A stretch of DNA of 64,000 nucleotides from Morganella morganii (GCF_019243775.1 NZ_CP069157.1:3235418-3299417); one strand, 5' to 3'; positions 33,678 to 45,016 are shown, counted from the stretch's first letter. The notes: generated from the letters alone by a model not told the origin. Program-made: numbers and translations.

Positions 33678-35042
33678 ATGAAGAAACTGCTTTCTCTTCT
33701 CATTGCTGTGAGTGTGGCAGGTTTCAGCTCTGTCACCCAGGCTGAAGACCTCCTGCAGGTTTATCAAAAAGCGAAAGAGACCAACCCGACCCTCCGTCAG
33801 ACTCAGGCTGAACGTAACCAGGCTTTCGAAAAAATTAACGAAGCCCGCAGTCCGTTACTGCCGCAGTTAGGTTTAAGCGGGGGTTATGACTATAACACCG
33901 GTTACCGTGATAACAGTAACCAGAGCAATAATGCACTGAATGCACAGCTGAAACTGACTCAGACAATTTTTGACATGAGCAAATGGCGTCAGCTGAACCT
34001 GCAGGAACAAACTGCCGGGATCAGCGATATCACATTCCAGAGTGCCCAACAGCAGCTGATTGTGGATACCGCCGTTGCTTACTTTAATGTTCTGCGCGCG
34101 CTGGATACCCTGTCTTTCGTACAGGCACAGAAAGAAGCCGTCTACCGCCAGCTGGATCAGACCACTCAGCGTTTCAATGTGGGTCTGGTAGCCATTACTG
34201 ACGTACAAAACGCCCGCGCTAACTACGACAGTGTTCTGGCTCAGGAAGTCGCCGGCCGTAATGATGTCGAAAACGCCATTGAAGCACTGCGTCAGGTGAG
34301 CGGTATTTATTACAGCGAATTAGCCTCCCTGGATGTGAACCGCTTTAAAACCAATGCCCCGGATGCCATCGAAGCCCTGCTGAAAGAAGCACAGGAACGT
34401 AACCTGAACCTGCTGGGTGCCACACTGAGCCGTAATCTGGCGAAAGAGCAAATCAGCCTGGCGGAATCCGGTCACTATCCGACTGTAAACCTGAGTGCCG
34501 GCACAGGCGTAACCAACACCGATTACAGCGGCAACGGCTACCCTAACGGCCGCCCAAATAACAGCTACGCCGGTCAGAGCACCATCGGCGTGAACGTCAG
34601 TATCCCGCTGTACACCGGTGGTGCCGTGTCATCACAGGTTGATCAGGCTCAGTACGGCTATACCGCTGCCAGCGAAAAACTGGAAGCGACACTGCGTCAG
34701 GTTGTTCAGACCACCCGCTCTTCTTACAACAATATCAACGCCTCAATCAGCAGCGTGAACGCCTACAAACAGGTTGTGACCTCTGCGGAAAGCTCACTCG
34801 ATGCAACCGAAGCCGGTTATCAGGTGGGTACGCGTACGATTGTGGATGTGCTGAACGCCACCACTACCCTGTATGAAGCGAAGAAAAGTCTGTCCAACGC
34901 CCGTTATGACTATCTGATTAACCAGCTTTATATCGGTCAGGCACGCGGTACGCTGAATGAAGACGATATCCTGCGCCTCAACCAGGTGCTGGGTAAAACT
35001 ATTTCCACATCACCGGCTTCCGTGGCACCGACCACCCGCTGA
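33678..35042 (+). CDS. tolC: Outer-membrane efflux channel TolC
   Basis: Trimeric outer-membrane tunnel used by AcrAB-type drug pumps and type I secretion. The ATG at 33678 (GGAATCCT upstream) gives a signal peptide (MKKLLSLLIAVSVAGFSSV, cleavage after 'TQA') and 454 residues. The two structural repeats of outer-membrane efflux proteins are visible, with 'YDYNTGYRDNSNQSNNALNA' in the first and 'PNNSYAGQSTIGVNVSIPLY' in the second, followed by long coiled-coil helices ('VNAYKQVVTSAESSLDATEA'). The C-terminal tail is shorter than in E. coli. It stands upstream of ygiBC as in E. coli. Confidence 0.96.
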   Translation: MKKLLSLLIAVSVAGFSSVTQAEDLLQVYQKAKETNPTLRQTQAERNQAFEKINEARSPLLPQLGLSGGYDYNTGYRDNSNQSNNALNAQLKLTQTIFDMSKWRQLNLQEQTAGISDITFQSAQQQLIVDTAVAYFNVLRALDTLSFVQAQKEAVYRQLDQTTQRFNVGLVAITDVQNARANYDSVLAQEVAGRNDVENAIEALRQVSGIYYSELASLDVNRFKTNAPDAIEALLKEAQERNLNLLGATLSRNLAKEQISLAESGHYPTVNLSAGTGVTNTDYSGNGYPNGRPNNSYAGQSTIGVNVSIPLYTGGAVSSQVDQAQYGYTAASEKLEATLRQVVQTTRSSYNNINASISSVNAYKQVVTSAESSLDATEAGYQVGTRTIVDVLNATTTLYEAKKSLSNARYDYLINQLYIGQARGTLNEDDILRLNQVLGKTISTSPASVAPTTR

Positions 35043-35061
35043 TCCTGATGTTTGTATGATA

Positions 35062-35089
35062 AGAACCCGCCTTCCGGCGGGTTTTTTTA
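35062..35089 (+). terminator. tolC terminator
   Basis: ACCCGCC and GGCGGGT form a 7-bp GC-rich stem with loop TTCC, followed by eight T. Confidence 0.9.
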
Positions 35090-35348
35090 TACTTTTGCTG
35101 TTTTTGCGGATAATACTTCTGCCGGGCAGTGAAATATCAGGTTATATACCGGAGGCCGCAATATAATTACACCGGCCGGGCGTATTCCCCCCCGTAAAAA
35201 TACCGCGATACCGGTATCTTTTTTTTCTGTTAATCTGATTTAATTCACATCAGATGCAAAAAGCAGATTATTGCTTTAATTTCACACAGTTTTCCCCTAT
35301 CCTAGACAGTAATTACCTCCCATAAAACCGTTTCCGGATATAACGACG
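35090..35348. other. Intergenic region tolC-ygiB
   Basis: No gene is supported here. A perfect 12-base palindrome GATACCGGTATC (35207-35218) followed by eight T could form only a 4-bp stem, so it is at best a weak second terminator or a protein-binding site. The AT-rich segment 35228-35330 probably contains the ygiB promoter, and TTACCTCC just before the start region is the last notable element. Confidence 0.5.
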
Positions 35349-36026
35349 ATGACAATGAAACGCACCAAGAATATTAACCGCGACGCTTTCCGCAAAACCT
35401 GGCGTCAGTACCGCCTGGCACCTGTTGCGGCTGCTGTCGGCGCTGTTCTGATGTTAACCGCCTGCGATGAAGCCGATGAAACCGTTGCGCTCTACACCAC
35501 CGCAGAGCAGTGCTCCGCCGCGAACCCGTCACAGGCCGGTGAATGTACCACTGCCTATAACAACGCACTGGAAGAAGCAGCAAAAACCGCACCGAAATAT
35601 GCCACCCGCGAAGACTGCGTGGCGGAATTCGGTGAAGCCCAGTGTACTCAGGCACCAACAGAGCTGGCGAATAACAGCCAGCAGCAGCAACCTGCCCAGG
35701 CATCCGGCAGCTTCTGGATGCCGCTGATGGCCGGTTATATGATGGGCCGTATGATGGGCGGCGGTGCCGCTGCTTCTCAGCCGCTGTTCACTTCCCGTAA
35801 CCCGGCAAGCCCGGCTAACGGCAAGTTTGTTGATGCCACCGGTAAAAACTACGGTTCTGCCACCGGCGGACGCAGCATGACAGTACCGAAAACCGCCATG
35901 GCACCAAAACCGGCCACCACAACCACCACAACACGCGGTGGCTTCGGTGACAGCGTGGCGAAACAGAACACCATGCAGCGCTCATCCGGCAGCAGCAATT
36001 CATCTTCCCGTTCAATGGGCGGCTGA
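35349..36026 (+). CDS. ygiB: YgiB family (DUF1190) protein
   Basis: Conserved enterobacterial envelope-associated protein of unknown function. The 225 residues match E. coli YgiB: an N-terminal basic stretch and a hydrophobic segment ending '[11 protein letters not shown]' that resembles a lipoprotein signal, '[20 protein letters not shown]', '[13 protein letters not shown]', a glycine/methionine-rich segment '[15 protein letters not shown]', and a low-complexity Thr/Ser-rich tail ending 'SSRSMGG'. Either ATG 35349 or 35355 could start it. It is 5 bases upstream of ygiC; the pair is conserved and is linked to TolC in E. coli. Confidence 0.93.
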   Translation: MTMKRTKNINRDAFRKTWRQYRLAPVAAAVGAVLMLTACDEADETVALYTTAEQCSAANPSQAGECTTAYNNALEEAAKTAPKYATREDCVAEFGEAQCTQAPTELANNSQQQQPAQASGSFWMPLMAGYMMGRMMGGGAAASQPLFTSRNPASPANGKFVDATGKNYGSATGGRSMTVPKTAMAPKPATTTTTTRGGFGDSVAKQNTMQRSSGSSNSSSRSMGG

Positions 36027-36031
36027 TTTAC

Positions 36032-37192
36032 ATGAAACGCGTAGCGATTAGCGAGCGCCCTGACTGGCGCGGGAAAGCCGAGGAATTCGGCTTCCATTTT
36101 CATACTATGTACGGCGAGCCGTACTGGTCAGAAGATGCCTGTTATCAGTTTTCTATGGCACAAATCGATGAAATCGAGGAAGTGACCAGCGAACTGCATC
36201 AGATGTGTCTTCAGGTGGTGGATAAAGTCACACAAAGTGACGAGCTGATGGCCCGTTTTCAAATCCCGAAACACTGCTGGGATTTCGTGCGTGAGTCATG
36301 GGCAACCCGCCAGCCGTCGCTTTATTCACGCCTGGATCTGGCCTATGACGGCGTGAATCCGCCGAAGTTACTGGAAAATAATGCGGATACACCGACATCG
36401 CTGTATGAATCCGCTTTCTTCCAGTGGATCTGGCTGGAAGACCAGATTGCCGCCGGTAACCTGCCGGAAAATGCCGATCAGTTCAACGGCATCCAGGAAA
36501 AGCTGATTGAGCGTTTCGGGGTGCTGGCGGAAGAGTACGGGTTCCGTTATCTGCACATGGCCTGCTGTCAGGATTCCGTGGAAGATCGCGGTACTATCCA
36601 GTATTTGCAGGATTGTGCACAGGAAGCCGGTGTCACCACTGATTTTCTGTTTATCGAAGATATCGGGCTGGGCGATCGCGGTGAGTTTACTGATCTTCAG
36701 GATCAGATTATCAGCAACATGTTTAAACTCTATCCGTGGGAATTTATGATGCGGGAGATTTTCTCCACCAAGCTGACAGACGCCGGTGTTCGCTGGCTGG
36801 AACCGGCCTGGAAGAGCATTATCTCCAACAAAGCCCTGCTGCCAATGCTGTGGGAAATGTTCCCGGATCACCCGAACCTGCTGCCTGCCTATTTTGCGGA
36901 TAAACCGTATCCGGAAATGGAGAGCTACGTCATCAAGCCGCTGTTCTCCCGCGAAGGTGCCAATATCCGTATTATCGAAAACGGCAAAGAAATCGCCGCA
37001 GCGGACGGCCCTTACGGCGAAGAAGGCATGATTGTCCAGCAGTTCCATTCCCTGCCGAAATTCGGCGACAGCTATACCCTCGTAGGCAGTTGGCTGGTAA
37101 ATGATGAATCTGCCGGGATCTGCATCCGTGAAGATAAAGAGCTTATCACCCAGGATCTCTCCCGTTTCTATCCGCATGTCATTATTGACTGA
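36032..37192 (+). CDS. ygiC: ATP-grasp ligase of the glutathionylspermidine synthase family
   Basis: 386-residue homologue of the C-terminal amide-ligase half of glutathionylspermidine synthase. E. coli YgiC has this fold, but the true substrate is unknown. The ATP-grasp core is suggested by '[14 protein letters not shown]' and the late acidic/Asn segment '[18 protein letters not shown]'. The family start '[18 protein letters not shown]' is present. It is the second gene of ygiBC; a strong terminator follows. Confidence 0.92.
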   Translation: MKRVAISERPDWRGKAEEFGFHFHTMYGEPYWSEDACYQFSMAQIDEIEEVTSELHQMCLQVVDKVTQSDELMARFQIPKHCWDFVRESWATRQPSLYSRLDLAYDGVNPPKLLENNADTPTSLYESAFFQWIWLEDQIAAGNLPENADQFNGIQEKLIERFGVLAEEYGFRYLHMACCQDSVEDRGTIQYLQDCAQEAGVTTDFLFIEDIGLGDRGEFTDLQDQIISNMFKLYPWEFMMREIFSTKLTDAGVRWLEPAWKSIISNKALLPMLWEMFPDHPNLLPAYFADKPYPEMESYVIKPLFSREGANIRIIENGKEIAAADGPYGEEGMIVQQFHSLPKFGDSYTLVGSWLVNDESAGICIREDKELITQDLSRFYPHVIID

Positions 37193-37213
37193 CGAATAGT
37201 CTCTGGCTGATAC

Positions 37214-37250
37214 AAAAATCCCCGGGACATCAGATGTCCCGGGGATTTTT
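37214..37250. terminator. Bidirectional terminator between ygiC and ygiD
   Basis: AAAAATCCCCGGGACAT pairs perfectly with ATGTCCCCGGGATTTTT-type sequence across a 3-base loop (CAG): a 17-bp near-perfect inverted repeat with A and T runs at its ends, serving both convergent genes. Confidence 0.9.
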
Positions 37251-37267
37251 TATGACAAAAGAAATCG

Positions 37268-38047
37268 TCAGCCGACTTTGACTGTCAGCATACTCAGTGA
37301 GCCGGATTCAATACCATCCACCGGTACGGTGACCGGCTCGCTGCCCTGCCGCATACCGAGAATATAGAGCAGCGGCAGATAGTGTTCCGGCGACGGATTC
37401 GACCGTTTGCCGTCTTCGCGCTCAAGTGCATTCACCAGCGGATGCGGCCGGGCGTCGCTCTCCAGGTTATCACGCACGAAATTATTAAAGCTCACTGCCC
37501 ACGGATACGGTTCGGCCTGTGCATTCTGCCAGTCCATTTCTCGCAGATTATGCACCACATTACCACTGCCGAGCACCAGCACACCTTCATCGCGCAGTGC
37601 CGCCAGTTTACGGCCGGTATCATAATGCCATTGCGCCGGTTTGCTGCCGTCGAGGCTGAGCTGCACCACCGGGATATCCGCATCCGGATACATTTTCACT
37701 AAGATCCCCCAGCTGCCGTGATCTAACCCCCACTCGCCGTGATCTTCCCCGATATTATCATCACTGAGCAGATCTTTTACCCGCGCCACCAGCGCAGATG
37801 ATCCGGGAGCCGGATATTCCGTTTCATGCAGCGCAGGCGGAAAACCGCGAAAATCATGGATAGTGCGCGGGTGTGCGGCAGATGTCAGCCACGCCCCCTG
37901 TGTATACCAGTGCGCGGAAATCACCAGAATGGCGGACGGGCGTGGCATCTGTTCTCCCAGCTGCCGCCAGGTTTCGGTATAACGGTTGGTTTCCAGGACA
38001 TTCATCGGGCTGCCGTGACCCGCAAACAGAACCGGTAATCGTTTCAT
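37268..38047 (-). CDS. ygiD: 4,5-DOPA dioxygenase extradiol-type protein
   Basis: LigB-superfamily ring-cleavage dioxygenase; E. coli YgiD cleaves L-DOPA at the 4,5 bond in vitro. With the ATG at 38047 (GAGG upstream) it has 259 residues and begins 'MKRLPVLFAGHGSPMN'. Metal-site histidines lie in 'GHGSP', 'SAHWYTQG' and 'DHGSWG', with a further histidine in 'GNVVHNLR'. An in-frame GTG at 38074 is possible but would add an unrelated extension. Position after ygiC is conserved; zupT, which follows in E. coli, is absent. Confidence 0.93.
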   Translation of the reverse strand: MKRLPVLFAGHGSPMNVLETNRYTETWRQLGEQMPRPSAILVISAHWYTQGAWLTSAAHPRTIHDFRGFPPALHETEYPAPGSSALVARVKDLLSDDNIGEDHGEWGLDHGSWGILVKMYPDADIPVVQLSLDGSKPAQWHYDTGRKLAALRDEGVLVLGSGNVVHNLREMDWQNAQAEPYPWAVSFNNFVRDNLESDARPHPLVNALEREDGKRSNPSPEHYLPLLYILGMRQGSEPVTVPVDGIESGSLSMLTVKVG

Positions 38048-38158
38048 TGCTGACCTCACACAAAAATTGTTCACTGAGATCAGTGTATGCCATTCCGGGA
38101 TTTATCACGCAGGGTAATCATGATGAAGTTATTCAAAAAATATGACAGGAGTGCGGAT

Positions 38159-38191
38159 ACAAAAATGCCGCTGTGTCAGCAGCGGCATTCT
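38159..38191 (-). terminator. ribB terminator
   Basis: On the minus strand AATGCCGCTG and its near-complement AGCGGCATT form a strong stem followed by TTTTTG, about 45 bases after the ribB stop. Confidence 0.7.
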
Positions 38192-38233
38192 CAGGATTTC
38201 AGTCTTGTTCAGTTACTGACCCTGTCAGTGATG

Positions 38234-38887
38234 TCAGCCCGCTTTCGCCATTAACTGCTCACGGTACTGCACCAGGTCATCAATAGTCACAACCGGCATA
38301 TCATGGGCTTTTGCAAACACAATCACTTCCGGTGCACGGGCCATTGAGCCGTCATCGTTGGTCAGTTCACACAGCACACCGTACGGCTTCAGACCGGCGA
38401 GTGTCGCCAGGTCAACAGAGGCTTCGGTATGACCGCGGCGGGTTAACACACCACCATTCTGCGCGCGCAGCGGGAATACGTGGCCGGGACGGTTCAGATC
38501 CGCCGGAACAGCGCCATCAGCCACCGCAGCGCGGATGGTGGTGACGCGGTCAGCCGCAGATACCCCGGTGGTCACACCGTGAGCGGCTTCAATCGTGACG
38601 GTAAAGCCGGTTTTGAACTGGCTGGAGTTGTTCTCCACCATCATCGGCAGCTCAAGCTGCTGACGGCGTTCGTCAGTCAGGCACAGGCACACGATACCGC
38701 TGCCGTGACGGATGGTCAGTGCCATCTGCTCAACGGTGATGGTTTCGGCGGCGAACACCATGTCGCCTTCGTTTTCGCGGTTTTCATCATCGAGTACCAT
38801 TACCCCCCGTCCCTGACGGATAGCTTCAATGGCACGTTCTGCACGTTCAATCGGATTGCCGTAATCTGATAACAGCGTCTGATTCAT
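38234..38887 (-). CDS. ribB: 3,4-dihydroxy-2-butanone 4-phosphate synthase
   Basis: Converts ribulose 5-phosphate to the four-carbon precursor of riboflavin plus formate. The 217 residues have the signature acidic cluster '[20 protein letters not shown]', 'RHGSGIVCL', '[14 protein letters not shown]', '[20 protein letters not shown]' and 'HTEASVDLA'. It is the stand-alone form (not fused to RibA), same length as in E. coli. A long leader with an FMN riboswitch stands upstream. GATGAGG lies before the ATG. Confidence 0.97.
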   Translation of the reverse strand: MNQTLLSDYGNPIERAERAIEAIRQGRGVMVLDDENRENEGDMVFAAETITVEQMALTIRHGSGIVCLCLTDERRQQLELPMMVENNSSQFKTGFTVTIEAAHGVTTGVSAADRVTTIRAAVADGAVPADLNRPGHVFPLRAQNGGVLTRRGHTEASVDLATLAGLKPYGVLCELTNDDGSMARAPEVIVFAKAHDMPVVTIDDLVQYREQLMAKAG

Positions 38888-39054
38888 GGTAAATAAACCT
38901 CATCGTAATTAAAAATGATTACCAGAACCAGGGCATCTTAGGAGTTGCATACATATCATAACGCCATGTCATAAAACCATGCCGCAACAGGTTTTTACCT
39001 GTGCAGATAATTGATGATATGCGATCGGACGGGCGGATATTGCCCGGCTGATGC

Positions 39055-39195
39055 TGACTCTCTCCCATCCGGACTATAACCGTCGGCCCCGGAATTACAC
39101 CGGATCTGCTGACCTTCACCGTAGTGAAGCGCTCGCGGGCTTCATTCGCAATGGAATGTTTACCGCCGGTGGGGACTTTCACCCCGCCCTGAGAT
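39055..39195 (-). promoter_or_regulatory. FMN riboswitch (RFN element) of ribB
   Basis: Read on the minus strand, the RFN core is complete: the GGGCGGGGTGAAAGTCCCC start, ACCGGCGGTAAA, GAAGCCCGCGAGCG, then GATCCGGTGTAATTCCGGGGCC, GACGGTTATAGTCCGGATGG and GAGAGAG. It starts about 308 bases and ends 167 bases before the ribB ATG. In E. coli the equivalent leader is known as SroG. I see no strong terminator between aptamer and gene, only a small ACAGGT/ACCTGT hairpin, so translational control is likely. The remaining part of the 38888-39341 gap has no gene. Confidence 0.95.
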
Positions 39196-39341
39196 AGCAG
39201 AGTTACTATACCCCCAACGAGTGAGCCCGGCCAGTGGTTATTTTTACCGGGGGCTCAAAATGAGAACTCAGACTGGTTCAGAATCCCGTAACAGGTTACT
39301 ATTTGCGGCATAACGATCCTCCGGCTCAGAAAGGAAAAATC

Positions 39342-39602
39342 ATGATTGACCCGAAAAAAATTGAACAGATTGCCACACAGCTGCAAAGCGCGCTGCCGAA
39401 AGGTGTGCGGGAGATCGGAGCGGATATCGATAAAAAGATGCGTGCCATTTTACAGTCACAGCTCGGCAAGCTGGATTTAGTCAACCGCGAAGAGTTTGAT
39501 GTGCAGACTCAGGTGCTGCTGCGCACCCGCGAAAAACTGTCGCAGATGGAAAAACGTCTGGCAGAGCTGGAAGCGCGCCTGGCGGAAAAAGGCGGCGAGT
39601 AA
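39342..39602 (+). CDS. ubiK: Ubiquinone biosynthesis accessory factor UbiK
   Basis: Small helical protein (BMFP/YqiC family) that helps assemble the ubiquinone (UbiJ-UbiK) complex in E. coli. The start at 39342 (AAAGGA upstream) gives 86 residues beginning '[15 protein letters not shown]', with the strongly conserved '[20 protein letters not shown]' and a C-terminal leucine-repeat coiled coil ('[17 protein letters not shown]'). It is about 10 residues shorter than E. coli YqiC. The position next to ribB agrees with E. coli. Confidence 0.94.
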   Translation: MIDPKKIEQIATQLQSALPKGVREIGADIDKKMRAILQSQLGKLDLVNREEFDVQTQVLLRTREKLSQMEKRLAELEARLAEKGGE

Positions 39603-39607
39603 TGACA

Positions 39608-39635
39608 ACAGGAGATACGCCGTGCGTATCTCCTG
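39608..39635. terminator. Hairpin between convergent ubiK and hldE
   Basis: CAGGAGATACGC pairs perfectly with GCGTATCTCCTG around CGT. There is no T tract, so it is either a 3'-end stabilising hairpin or a weak terminator for both genes. Confidence 0.5.
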
Positions 39636-39648
39636 CATAATCAGCCGG

Positions 39649-41076
39649 TTACTTTGATTTATTGATCGTATTGATGATATTGGTGGTGGAAATGCCATCC
39701 TCAAAATTGAGGACTTTCACTTCCCCGCCTGCGGCCCACACTTCCTCACTGCCGGCGATCTCTTCCGGACGGTAATCCCCGCCCTTAACCAGCACATCCG
39801 GCAGAACAGAAGCGATCAGACGCTGCGGCGTATCTTCCTCAAACGGCACCACCCAGTCCACGGCACCCAGCGCACCGAGTACAATCATCCGCTGATCCAG
39901 CGGGTTGACCGGACGGCTTTCGCCTTTCAGACGTTTGGTGGAAGCATCACTGTTTACCGCCACAATCAGGCGGTCACCCAGTTTGCGGGCGTTGGCAAGA
40001 TAAGAGACGTGTCCGGCGTGCAGAATGTCGAAACAGCCGTTGGTCATCACCACTTTCTCGCCGCGCTGACGGGCATCCGCCACCGCCTGATGCAGCTCTG
40101 CTTCGGTCATCACACCAAAGCCGTTATCGCTGCGGCCGCGTACGGCATTTTCCAGTTCAACCGGCGATACGGTGGATGTCCCCAGCTTACCGACCACCAC
40201 ACCTGCAGCGGCATTGGCCAGCGCACAGGATTCGTCCAGGGTTTTCCCGGCGGCCAGCGAGGTTGCCAGCACACCGATTACCGTGTCCCCGGCACCGGTC
40301 ACATCAAACACTTCCTGCGCCTGTGTCGGCAGATGCAGGGCAGGCTGTCCCGGACGCAGCAGGCTCATGCCCTGCTCGGAGCGGGTCACCAGCAGTGCCT
40401 GCAAATCGAAATCACGGATAACTTTCAGGCCTTTTTCTTCGATATCCGCATTATCGGTGCATTTCCCGGCCACAGCCTCAAACTCTGACATATTCGGCGT
40501 CAGTAAGGTTGCGCCGCGATAACGGGCAAAATCGGTGCCTTTCGGGTCGATCAGAATCGGTACACCGGATTTGCGGGCCAGCGCGATCATCTCTTCCACA
40601 TGCGCCAGTGCGCCTTTGGCGTAATCAGACAGCACCAGCGCGCCGATGTGCGGCAGCGCCTGTGCGATACGCTCAAGCATCGGCTGCGGATCTACATCCG
40701 AAAAACCTTCTTCAAAATCCAGGCGGATCAGCTGCTGGCTGCGGGATAACACGCGCAGCTTGGTGATCGTCGGGTGTGTCGGCAGGCCGACAAAATCACA
40801 GCGGACTTTCACATCATTCAGGCGCTCGGTCAGTGCACGGGCGGCGTCATCAATACCGGTCAGCCCCACGAGGCGGGAATTTGCCCCCAGAGACGCGATA
40901 TTCATGGCCACGTTTGCCGCACCGCCGGGACGCTCTTCAATTTCAGTGACTTTCACCACCGGTACCGGGGCTTCCGGGGAGATCCGGCTGGTCGGCCCGT
41001 GCCAGTAACGGTCTAACATCACATCACCGACGACTAAAACTGCGGCATTCTGAAAATCCGGGAGTGTTACTTTCAT
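39649..41076 (-). CDS. hldE: Bifunctional heptose 7-phosphate kinase / heptose 1-phosphate adenylyltransferase
   Basis: Makes ADP-heptose for the LPS inner core. The 475-residue protein joins a ribokinase-type domain (about 1-320; '[17 protein letters not shown]' and anion hole '[11 protein letters not shown]') to a cytidylyltransferase-type domain (about 340-475; '[19 protein letters not shown]' with the HxGH motif, and '[10 protein letters not shown]'). I start at 41076 (MKVTLPDF), which matches E. coli HldE, instead of 41088. It is next to glnE, as in E. coli. Confidence 0.96.
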   Translation of the reverse strand: MKVTLPDFQNAAVLVVGDVMLDRYWHGPTSRISPEAPVPVVKVTEIEERPGGAANVAMNIASLGANSRLVGLTGIDDAARALTERLNDVKVRCDFVGLPTHPTITKLRVLSRSQQLIRLDFEEGFSDVDPQPMLERIAQALPHIGALVLSDYAKGALAHVEEMIALARKSGVPILIDPKGTDFARYRGATLLTPNMSEFEAVAGKCTDNADIEEKGLKVIRDFDLQALLVTRSEQGMSLLRPGQPALHLPTQAQEVFDVTGAGDTVIGVLATSLAAGKTLDESCALANAAAGVVVGKLGTSTVSPVELENAVRGRSDNGFGVMTEAELHQAVADARQRGEKVVMTNGCFDILHAGHVSYLANARKLGDRLIVAVNSDASTKRLKGESRPVNPLDQRMIVLGALGAVDWVVPFEEDTPQRLIASVLPDVLVKGGDYRPEEIAGSEEVWAAGGEVKVLNFEDGISTTNIINTINKSK

Positions 41077-41166
41077 TCCCTGCTCCACCTTATGAATAAC
41101 GAAATTATTGCTGATAATATCACAAACTGGCCGCCGGACAGAAAATCCGCGTGCGGCAACCGGTGC

Positions 41167-43995
41167 TTATTCCCCGAGCCAGTGCTGCCAGCGGGCGCGG
41201 ACAAATTCGCGCTCAGCGGCAAATTCCGTCAGCGGCACCACGCCGGATTTATCCTGCAAAGAAAGATGATGCAGCCTGTCGCGCATCATAATATAGGCCG
41301 CAGTCAGCCGCAGTGACTCCTCTTCCGGCATCACATCATAATTAGCCATCAGCTCAAAAATCCGGACATTATCAGACCAGCGGATCAGCGCTTTATTCTC
41401 CGGTGCAAAACGCAGTACCAGATACTGAGCGATAAATTCAATGTCCGTGATCCCGCCCGGATCAGTTTTGATGTTAAACACGCTGTCATCACGGCTGCCG
41501 AGATGCTGATACATTTTTTCGCGCATCTCACGGACATCCAGTTTCAACTGTGCGTTATCACGCTGACGGCACAGAATATCGCGGCGGATGCTGTCAAAAC
41601 GGGCAGCAATCGCCTCATCTCCGTACACCTGACGGGCACGGATCAGCGCCTGATGCTCCCAGGTCCAGGCGCTGTTCTGCTGGTAATCCGCAAATGCCTC
41701 CAGCGTGCTGACCAGCATCCCGGCTTCCCCGGATGGCCGCAGACGGGCATCCACCTCATACAGCACGCCGGATGATGTGCGGGTGCTGAACAGATGCATA
41801 ATGCGCTGCGCCAGCCGCAGATAGAACTGCCGCGCGTCGATTTCACGCGGGCCGGTGGTTTGTGTGCCTTCCGGGCAATCCAGCAAAAACACCAGGTCGA
41901 GATCAGAACTGTAGCCCAGCTCCCAGCCGCCCAGCTTGCCGTAGCCGATCACCGCAAAGCCTTTGTCCCCGTCGCGGGTCAGATGTGCAGGTTCACCATA
42001 ACGTCTGACCATCTGCCCCCACGCCTGCTGCACCACAGCACCGATCATCGCTTCTGCCAGCCAGGTAAGGTGATCACTCACTTTCATTACCGGCAGCACG
42101 CCGGTGATATCTTCCGCCGCGATCCGCAACAACTGCGCCTGCTTAAACTGACGCAGTGCCTCAAGCTGCTGCTCCTCATCGTCTTCCGGAACCCGCATCA
42201 GATACTGACGCAGCTCATCGCGGTACGCATTCAGTGGCAGCGGCTGGTAGAGTGAGGCCGGATCCAGCAGCTCATCAAGCAGCAGCGGATGGCGTGCCAG
42301 TTGCACGGCAATCATCGGGGATGCCGCACACAACCGCACCACATGGGTCAGTACCACATCGGATTCCAGCAGCAGCTCCAGATAGGTGGTCCGGCTGACA
42401 ATGCTGAGCAGCAGCGGTGTCAGGCGCTGCAACACCCGCTGTGCATCCGGTTGTGATACCAGTTTCGCCAGCAGTTTGGGCAGCAGGTGGTCCAGCACAT
42501 CCCGTCCGCGCGGCCCGATGGTCCGTTTGCCGAGATCCTGCCGGAACCCCTGTAAGCCGGTAAGAAACTGTGCGGCATCATCTTCATTCAGGGAAAACAG
42601 TGACGTGATATCAGTCAGTTCCGGCTCACTCTCCCACAGCGAGATAAACGGCTGTAAGGCGGTTTCATCCTCACTTTCCTCATCATCCTCACCGATAAGA
42701 TCGGTAAAAATCTGGTGCACTGCCACCATTTTACTGTTCAGCACCGTTTCCAGATCCACCCACAAGGCGGCATCCATCCCCTGCGCCAGCCGCGCCTGAT
42801 CCAGCGGTGAATCCGGCAGCGTCTGTGTCTGGCTGTCATTAATGGCCTGCAGCAGATTTTCCAGCCGCCGCAGATACGCGTAAGCATCCAGCAACTGCGC
42901 GACCTGCTCCTCACCGAGCAGCCCCAGACGGGCAATTTCCGCCAGTGCCGCATGCAGGGATTGTGTCTGTAATCCCGGCTCACGTCCGCCGCGGATCAGC
43001 TGAAAGACCTGAGTGATAAATTCCACTTCCCGGATGCCCCCGGCACCGAGTTTAATATTGTTGGTCAGCCCGCGCCGCCGGACTTCGCGGCCAATCATAC
43101 CTTTCATATTGCGCAGAGACTGGATCACACTGAAATCGATATAGCGGCGGTAAACAAACGGACGCAGCATCCGGCGCAGCGTCTCACTGTAAGCAGAATC
43201 ATCACGACCGAGGATACGCGCTTTGACCATCGCATAACGCTCCCAGTCGCGTCCCTGCTCCTGATAATAATCTTCCAGGGCGGAGAAGCTGAACACCAGC
43301 GGCCCGCTGTCGCCGAACGGCCGCAGGCGCATATCCACGCGGTAGACGAAACCGTCCGCCGTGGCGTGATCCAGCATTCTGATAATTTTTTGTCCCAGGC
43401 GGGTAAAGAACTGCGCGTTTTCCAGCTCGCGGCGGCCACCTTGTGTGACACCGTTTTCCGGATAAGCAAAAATAAGATCGATATCGGAGGAGAAATTCAG
43501 CTCGCCGCCGCCCAGTTTCCCCATCCCGAGGATCAGAAGCGGCATTGCGCTGCCGTCTGCCGAGCAGGGTGTGCCCCAGTCCGCACAACAGCGCTGATAA
43601 AGCCAGTCACGGGCGGCGATAATCAGCACTTCCGCCAGTTCACTGAGCTGACGCAGCGTCTCTTCTGTCGTGCTCCGGCGCAGGATCTGCATGACGGCAA
43701 TGCGCATCAGCATCTGATAACGGAACAGGCGCAGCACCCGCATCACATCCTCTTCCTGTGCGGCATCCGCCATCATCTCCGTCAGGCGGGCGGCATAATC
43801 CTGCCATTCATCCGGCTGCGGTGGTGTATTGCGGAGGGCGGAGAGCCAGTCCGGGTGGCGGATACACTGCTCTGCCACAAAATCACTGCCGGCAAAAATC
43901 AGCGCTTCCTGTTCAGAGTAAGGCACCAGTCCGGTATCAAGCCGGGCGGTTACCCGCTCAGCAGCTTGCCGGAGTATCGGGGTCAGCGGCAGCAT
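41167..43995 (-). CDS. glnE: Glutamine synthetase adenylyltransferase / adenylyl-removing enzyme
   Basis: Switches glutamine synthetase off and on by adding or removing AMP in response to PII and glutamine. The start at 43995 (AAAGGA upstream) gives 942 residues; E. coli has 946. The two nucleotidyltransferase cores are clear: '[20 protein letters not shown]' in the N-terminal removing half and '[20 protein letters not shown]' in the C-terminal transferring half, each followed by a helical domain. An in-frame extension to 44193 has unlike composition and overlaps ygiF, so I exclude it. Confidence 0.96.
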   Translation of the reverse strand: MLPLTPILRQAAERVTARLDTGLVPYSEQEALIFAGSDFVAEQCIRHPDWLSALRNTPPQPDEWQDYAARLTEMMADAAQEEDVMRVLRLFRYQMLMRIAVMQILRRSTTEETLRQLSELAEVLIIAARDWLYQRCCADWGTPCSADGSAMPLLILGMGKLGGGELNFSSDIDLIFAYPENGVTQGGRRELENAQFFTRLGQKIIRMLDHATADGFVYRVDMRLRPFGDSGPLVFSFSALEDYYQEQGRDWERYAMVKARILGRDDSAYSETLRRMLRPFVYRRYIDFSVIQSLRNMKGMIGREVRRRGLTNNIKLGAGGIREVEFITQVFQLIRGGREPGLQTQSLHAALAEIARLGLLGEEQVAQLLDAYAYLRRLENLLQAINDSQTQTLPDSPLDQARLAQGMDAALWVDLETVLNSKMVAVHQIFTDLIGEDDEESEDETALQPFISLWESEPELTDITSLFSLNEDDAAQFLTGLQGFRQDLGKRTIGPRGRDVLDHLLPKLLAKLVSQPDAQRVLQRLTPLLLSIVSRTTYLELLLESDVVLTHVVRLCAASPMIAVQLARHPLLLDELLDPASLYQPLPLNAYRDELRQYLMRVPEDDEEQQLEALRQFKQAQLLRIAAEDITGVLPVMKVSDHLTWLAEAMIGAVVQQAWGQMVRRYGEPAHLTRDGDKGFAVIGYGKLGGWELGYSSDLDLVFLLDCPEGTQTTGPREIDARQFYLRLAQRIMHLFSTRTSSGVLYEVDARLRPSGEAGMLVSTLEAFADYQQNSAWTWEHQALIRARQVYGDEAIAARFDSIRRDILCRQRDNAQLKLDVREMREKMYQHLGSRDDSVFNIKTDPGGITDIEFIAQYLVLRFAPENKALIRWSDNVRIFELMANYDVMPEEESLRLTAAYIMMRDRLHHLSLQDKSGVVPLTEFAAEREFVRARWQHWLGE

Positions 43996-44041
43996 CAATG
44001 TTCCTTTTGTTATCAGATTCACATAACAGCTCAACACCCGG

Positions 44042-45016
44042 TTACGGCATGGCAGGCGCCGCCATCCACAGTGCGAAAACCCATTGCGTGAAAGCCAGTT
44101 TACACTGCAACCATACCGGACTGAAACAGACATCCGCAGATTTTGCATCCGCTTCCGCCAGTGACGATGCCACCTCCGGCAGCGGACAGTCACGGACGAA
44201 ATCAGGCACCGCGCCGGGATAGTGGTCTGCCAGTGTCAGCAGCAGAGAAAGGGTTTGCTGCAATGCCGGTAATGCACCGTCCGCATCCAGCAGCCAGGCT
44301 TCTTCCAGGCTCTGCCACTGTTTGATCAGACGGACAACCACATCGGTCAGCGGGGTCTGCGGATCCCACGCTGTGAACAGTTCAGGCAGTTTCGGTACCG
44401 GTGCGCCCTGTGCCAGCCAGTAGCCGCGTGCCGCTTTGCTGCGCCCGGCAAGGCGCAGCCCCGGCAATTCCGCCAGAGCTTTGGCAGCTGTCAGCAAATC
44501 AGCGGCTGTACCTTCTTTCAGTTCCATCTCAAATTCGCAAATCGGACATTCTGCCTCACCGGCAACCACACTGCCCTGATCCAGCACCGCTTCCACCACA
44601 CTGTGATTGACTGTCAGCAGCCACTTTTCACGGGCGAAATCCGTGGTAAAACGAGCCTGCAGTGATGATTGCAGCGCCGCGACATCCGTTTCCGGCGGCC
44701 AGACATCAGCAGGCAGTGCCGCTAAATCCAGTTCCGGGCGGGAGAGCGGAATATTATATTCAGGACGCTGATGTAAACCGCCGATATCATTTCCGGCCGT
44801 TTTCAGGGTCATTTCATATTCGGTATCACATCCCCGGATCCGCAACCCCATATCCCACTGCCGCAGTGTGTCGTCAGCTGTTTCAAAATAGCTGTTGGTC
44901 AGGCGGACAGCACGGAAATGCTGATGAGGAAAGGCGGTCAGCGCGGCGATCACCGCCGTGATGGCTTCCGGTTTTACCGCAAATTTCAGTTCTGTTTCGT
45001 AATCGCTCATAGACAT
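44042..45016 (-). CDS. ygiF: Inorganic triphosphatase (CYTH domain), CHAD domain truncated
   Basis: E. coli YgiF hydrolyses inorganic triphosphate through its CYTH domain. Here the CYTH part (about 1-205) is intact: 'ETELKFAV' (ExExK motif), 'LRIRG', '[10 protein letters not shown]', 'DFAREKWLL' and 'EFEMELKEG'. The following CHAD helical domain begins ('[17 protein letters not shown]') but the protein stops at 324 residues, at the point matching 'KLALTEWL' in E. coli; about 110 residues are missing. Only 46 bases separate it from glnE, so the lost part is not present in another frame. The enzymatic half should still work. Confidence 0.88.
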   Translation of the reverse strand: MSMSDYETELKFAVKPEAITAVIAALTAFPHQHFRAVRLTNSYFETADDTLRQWDMGLRIRGCDTEYEMTLKTAGNDIGGLHQRPEYNIPLSRPELDLAALPADVWPPETDVAALQSSLQARFTTDFAREKWLLTVNHSVVEAVLDQGSVVAGEAECPICEFEMELKEGTAADLLTAAKALAELPGLRLAGRSKAARGYWLAQGAPVPKLPELFTAWDPQTPLTDVVVRLIKQWQSLEEAWLLDADGALPALQQTLSLLLTLADHYPGAVPDFVRDCPLPEVASSLAEADAKSADVCFSPVWLQCKLAFTQWVFALWMAAPAMP

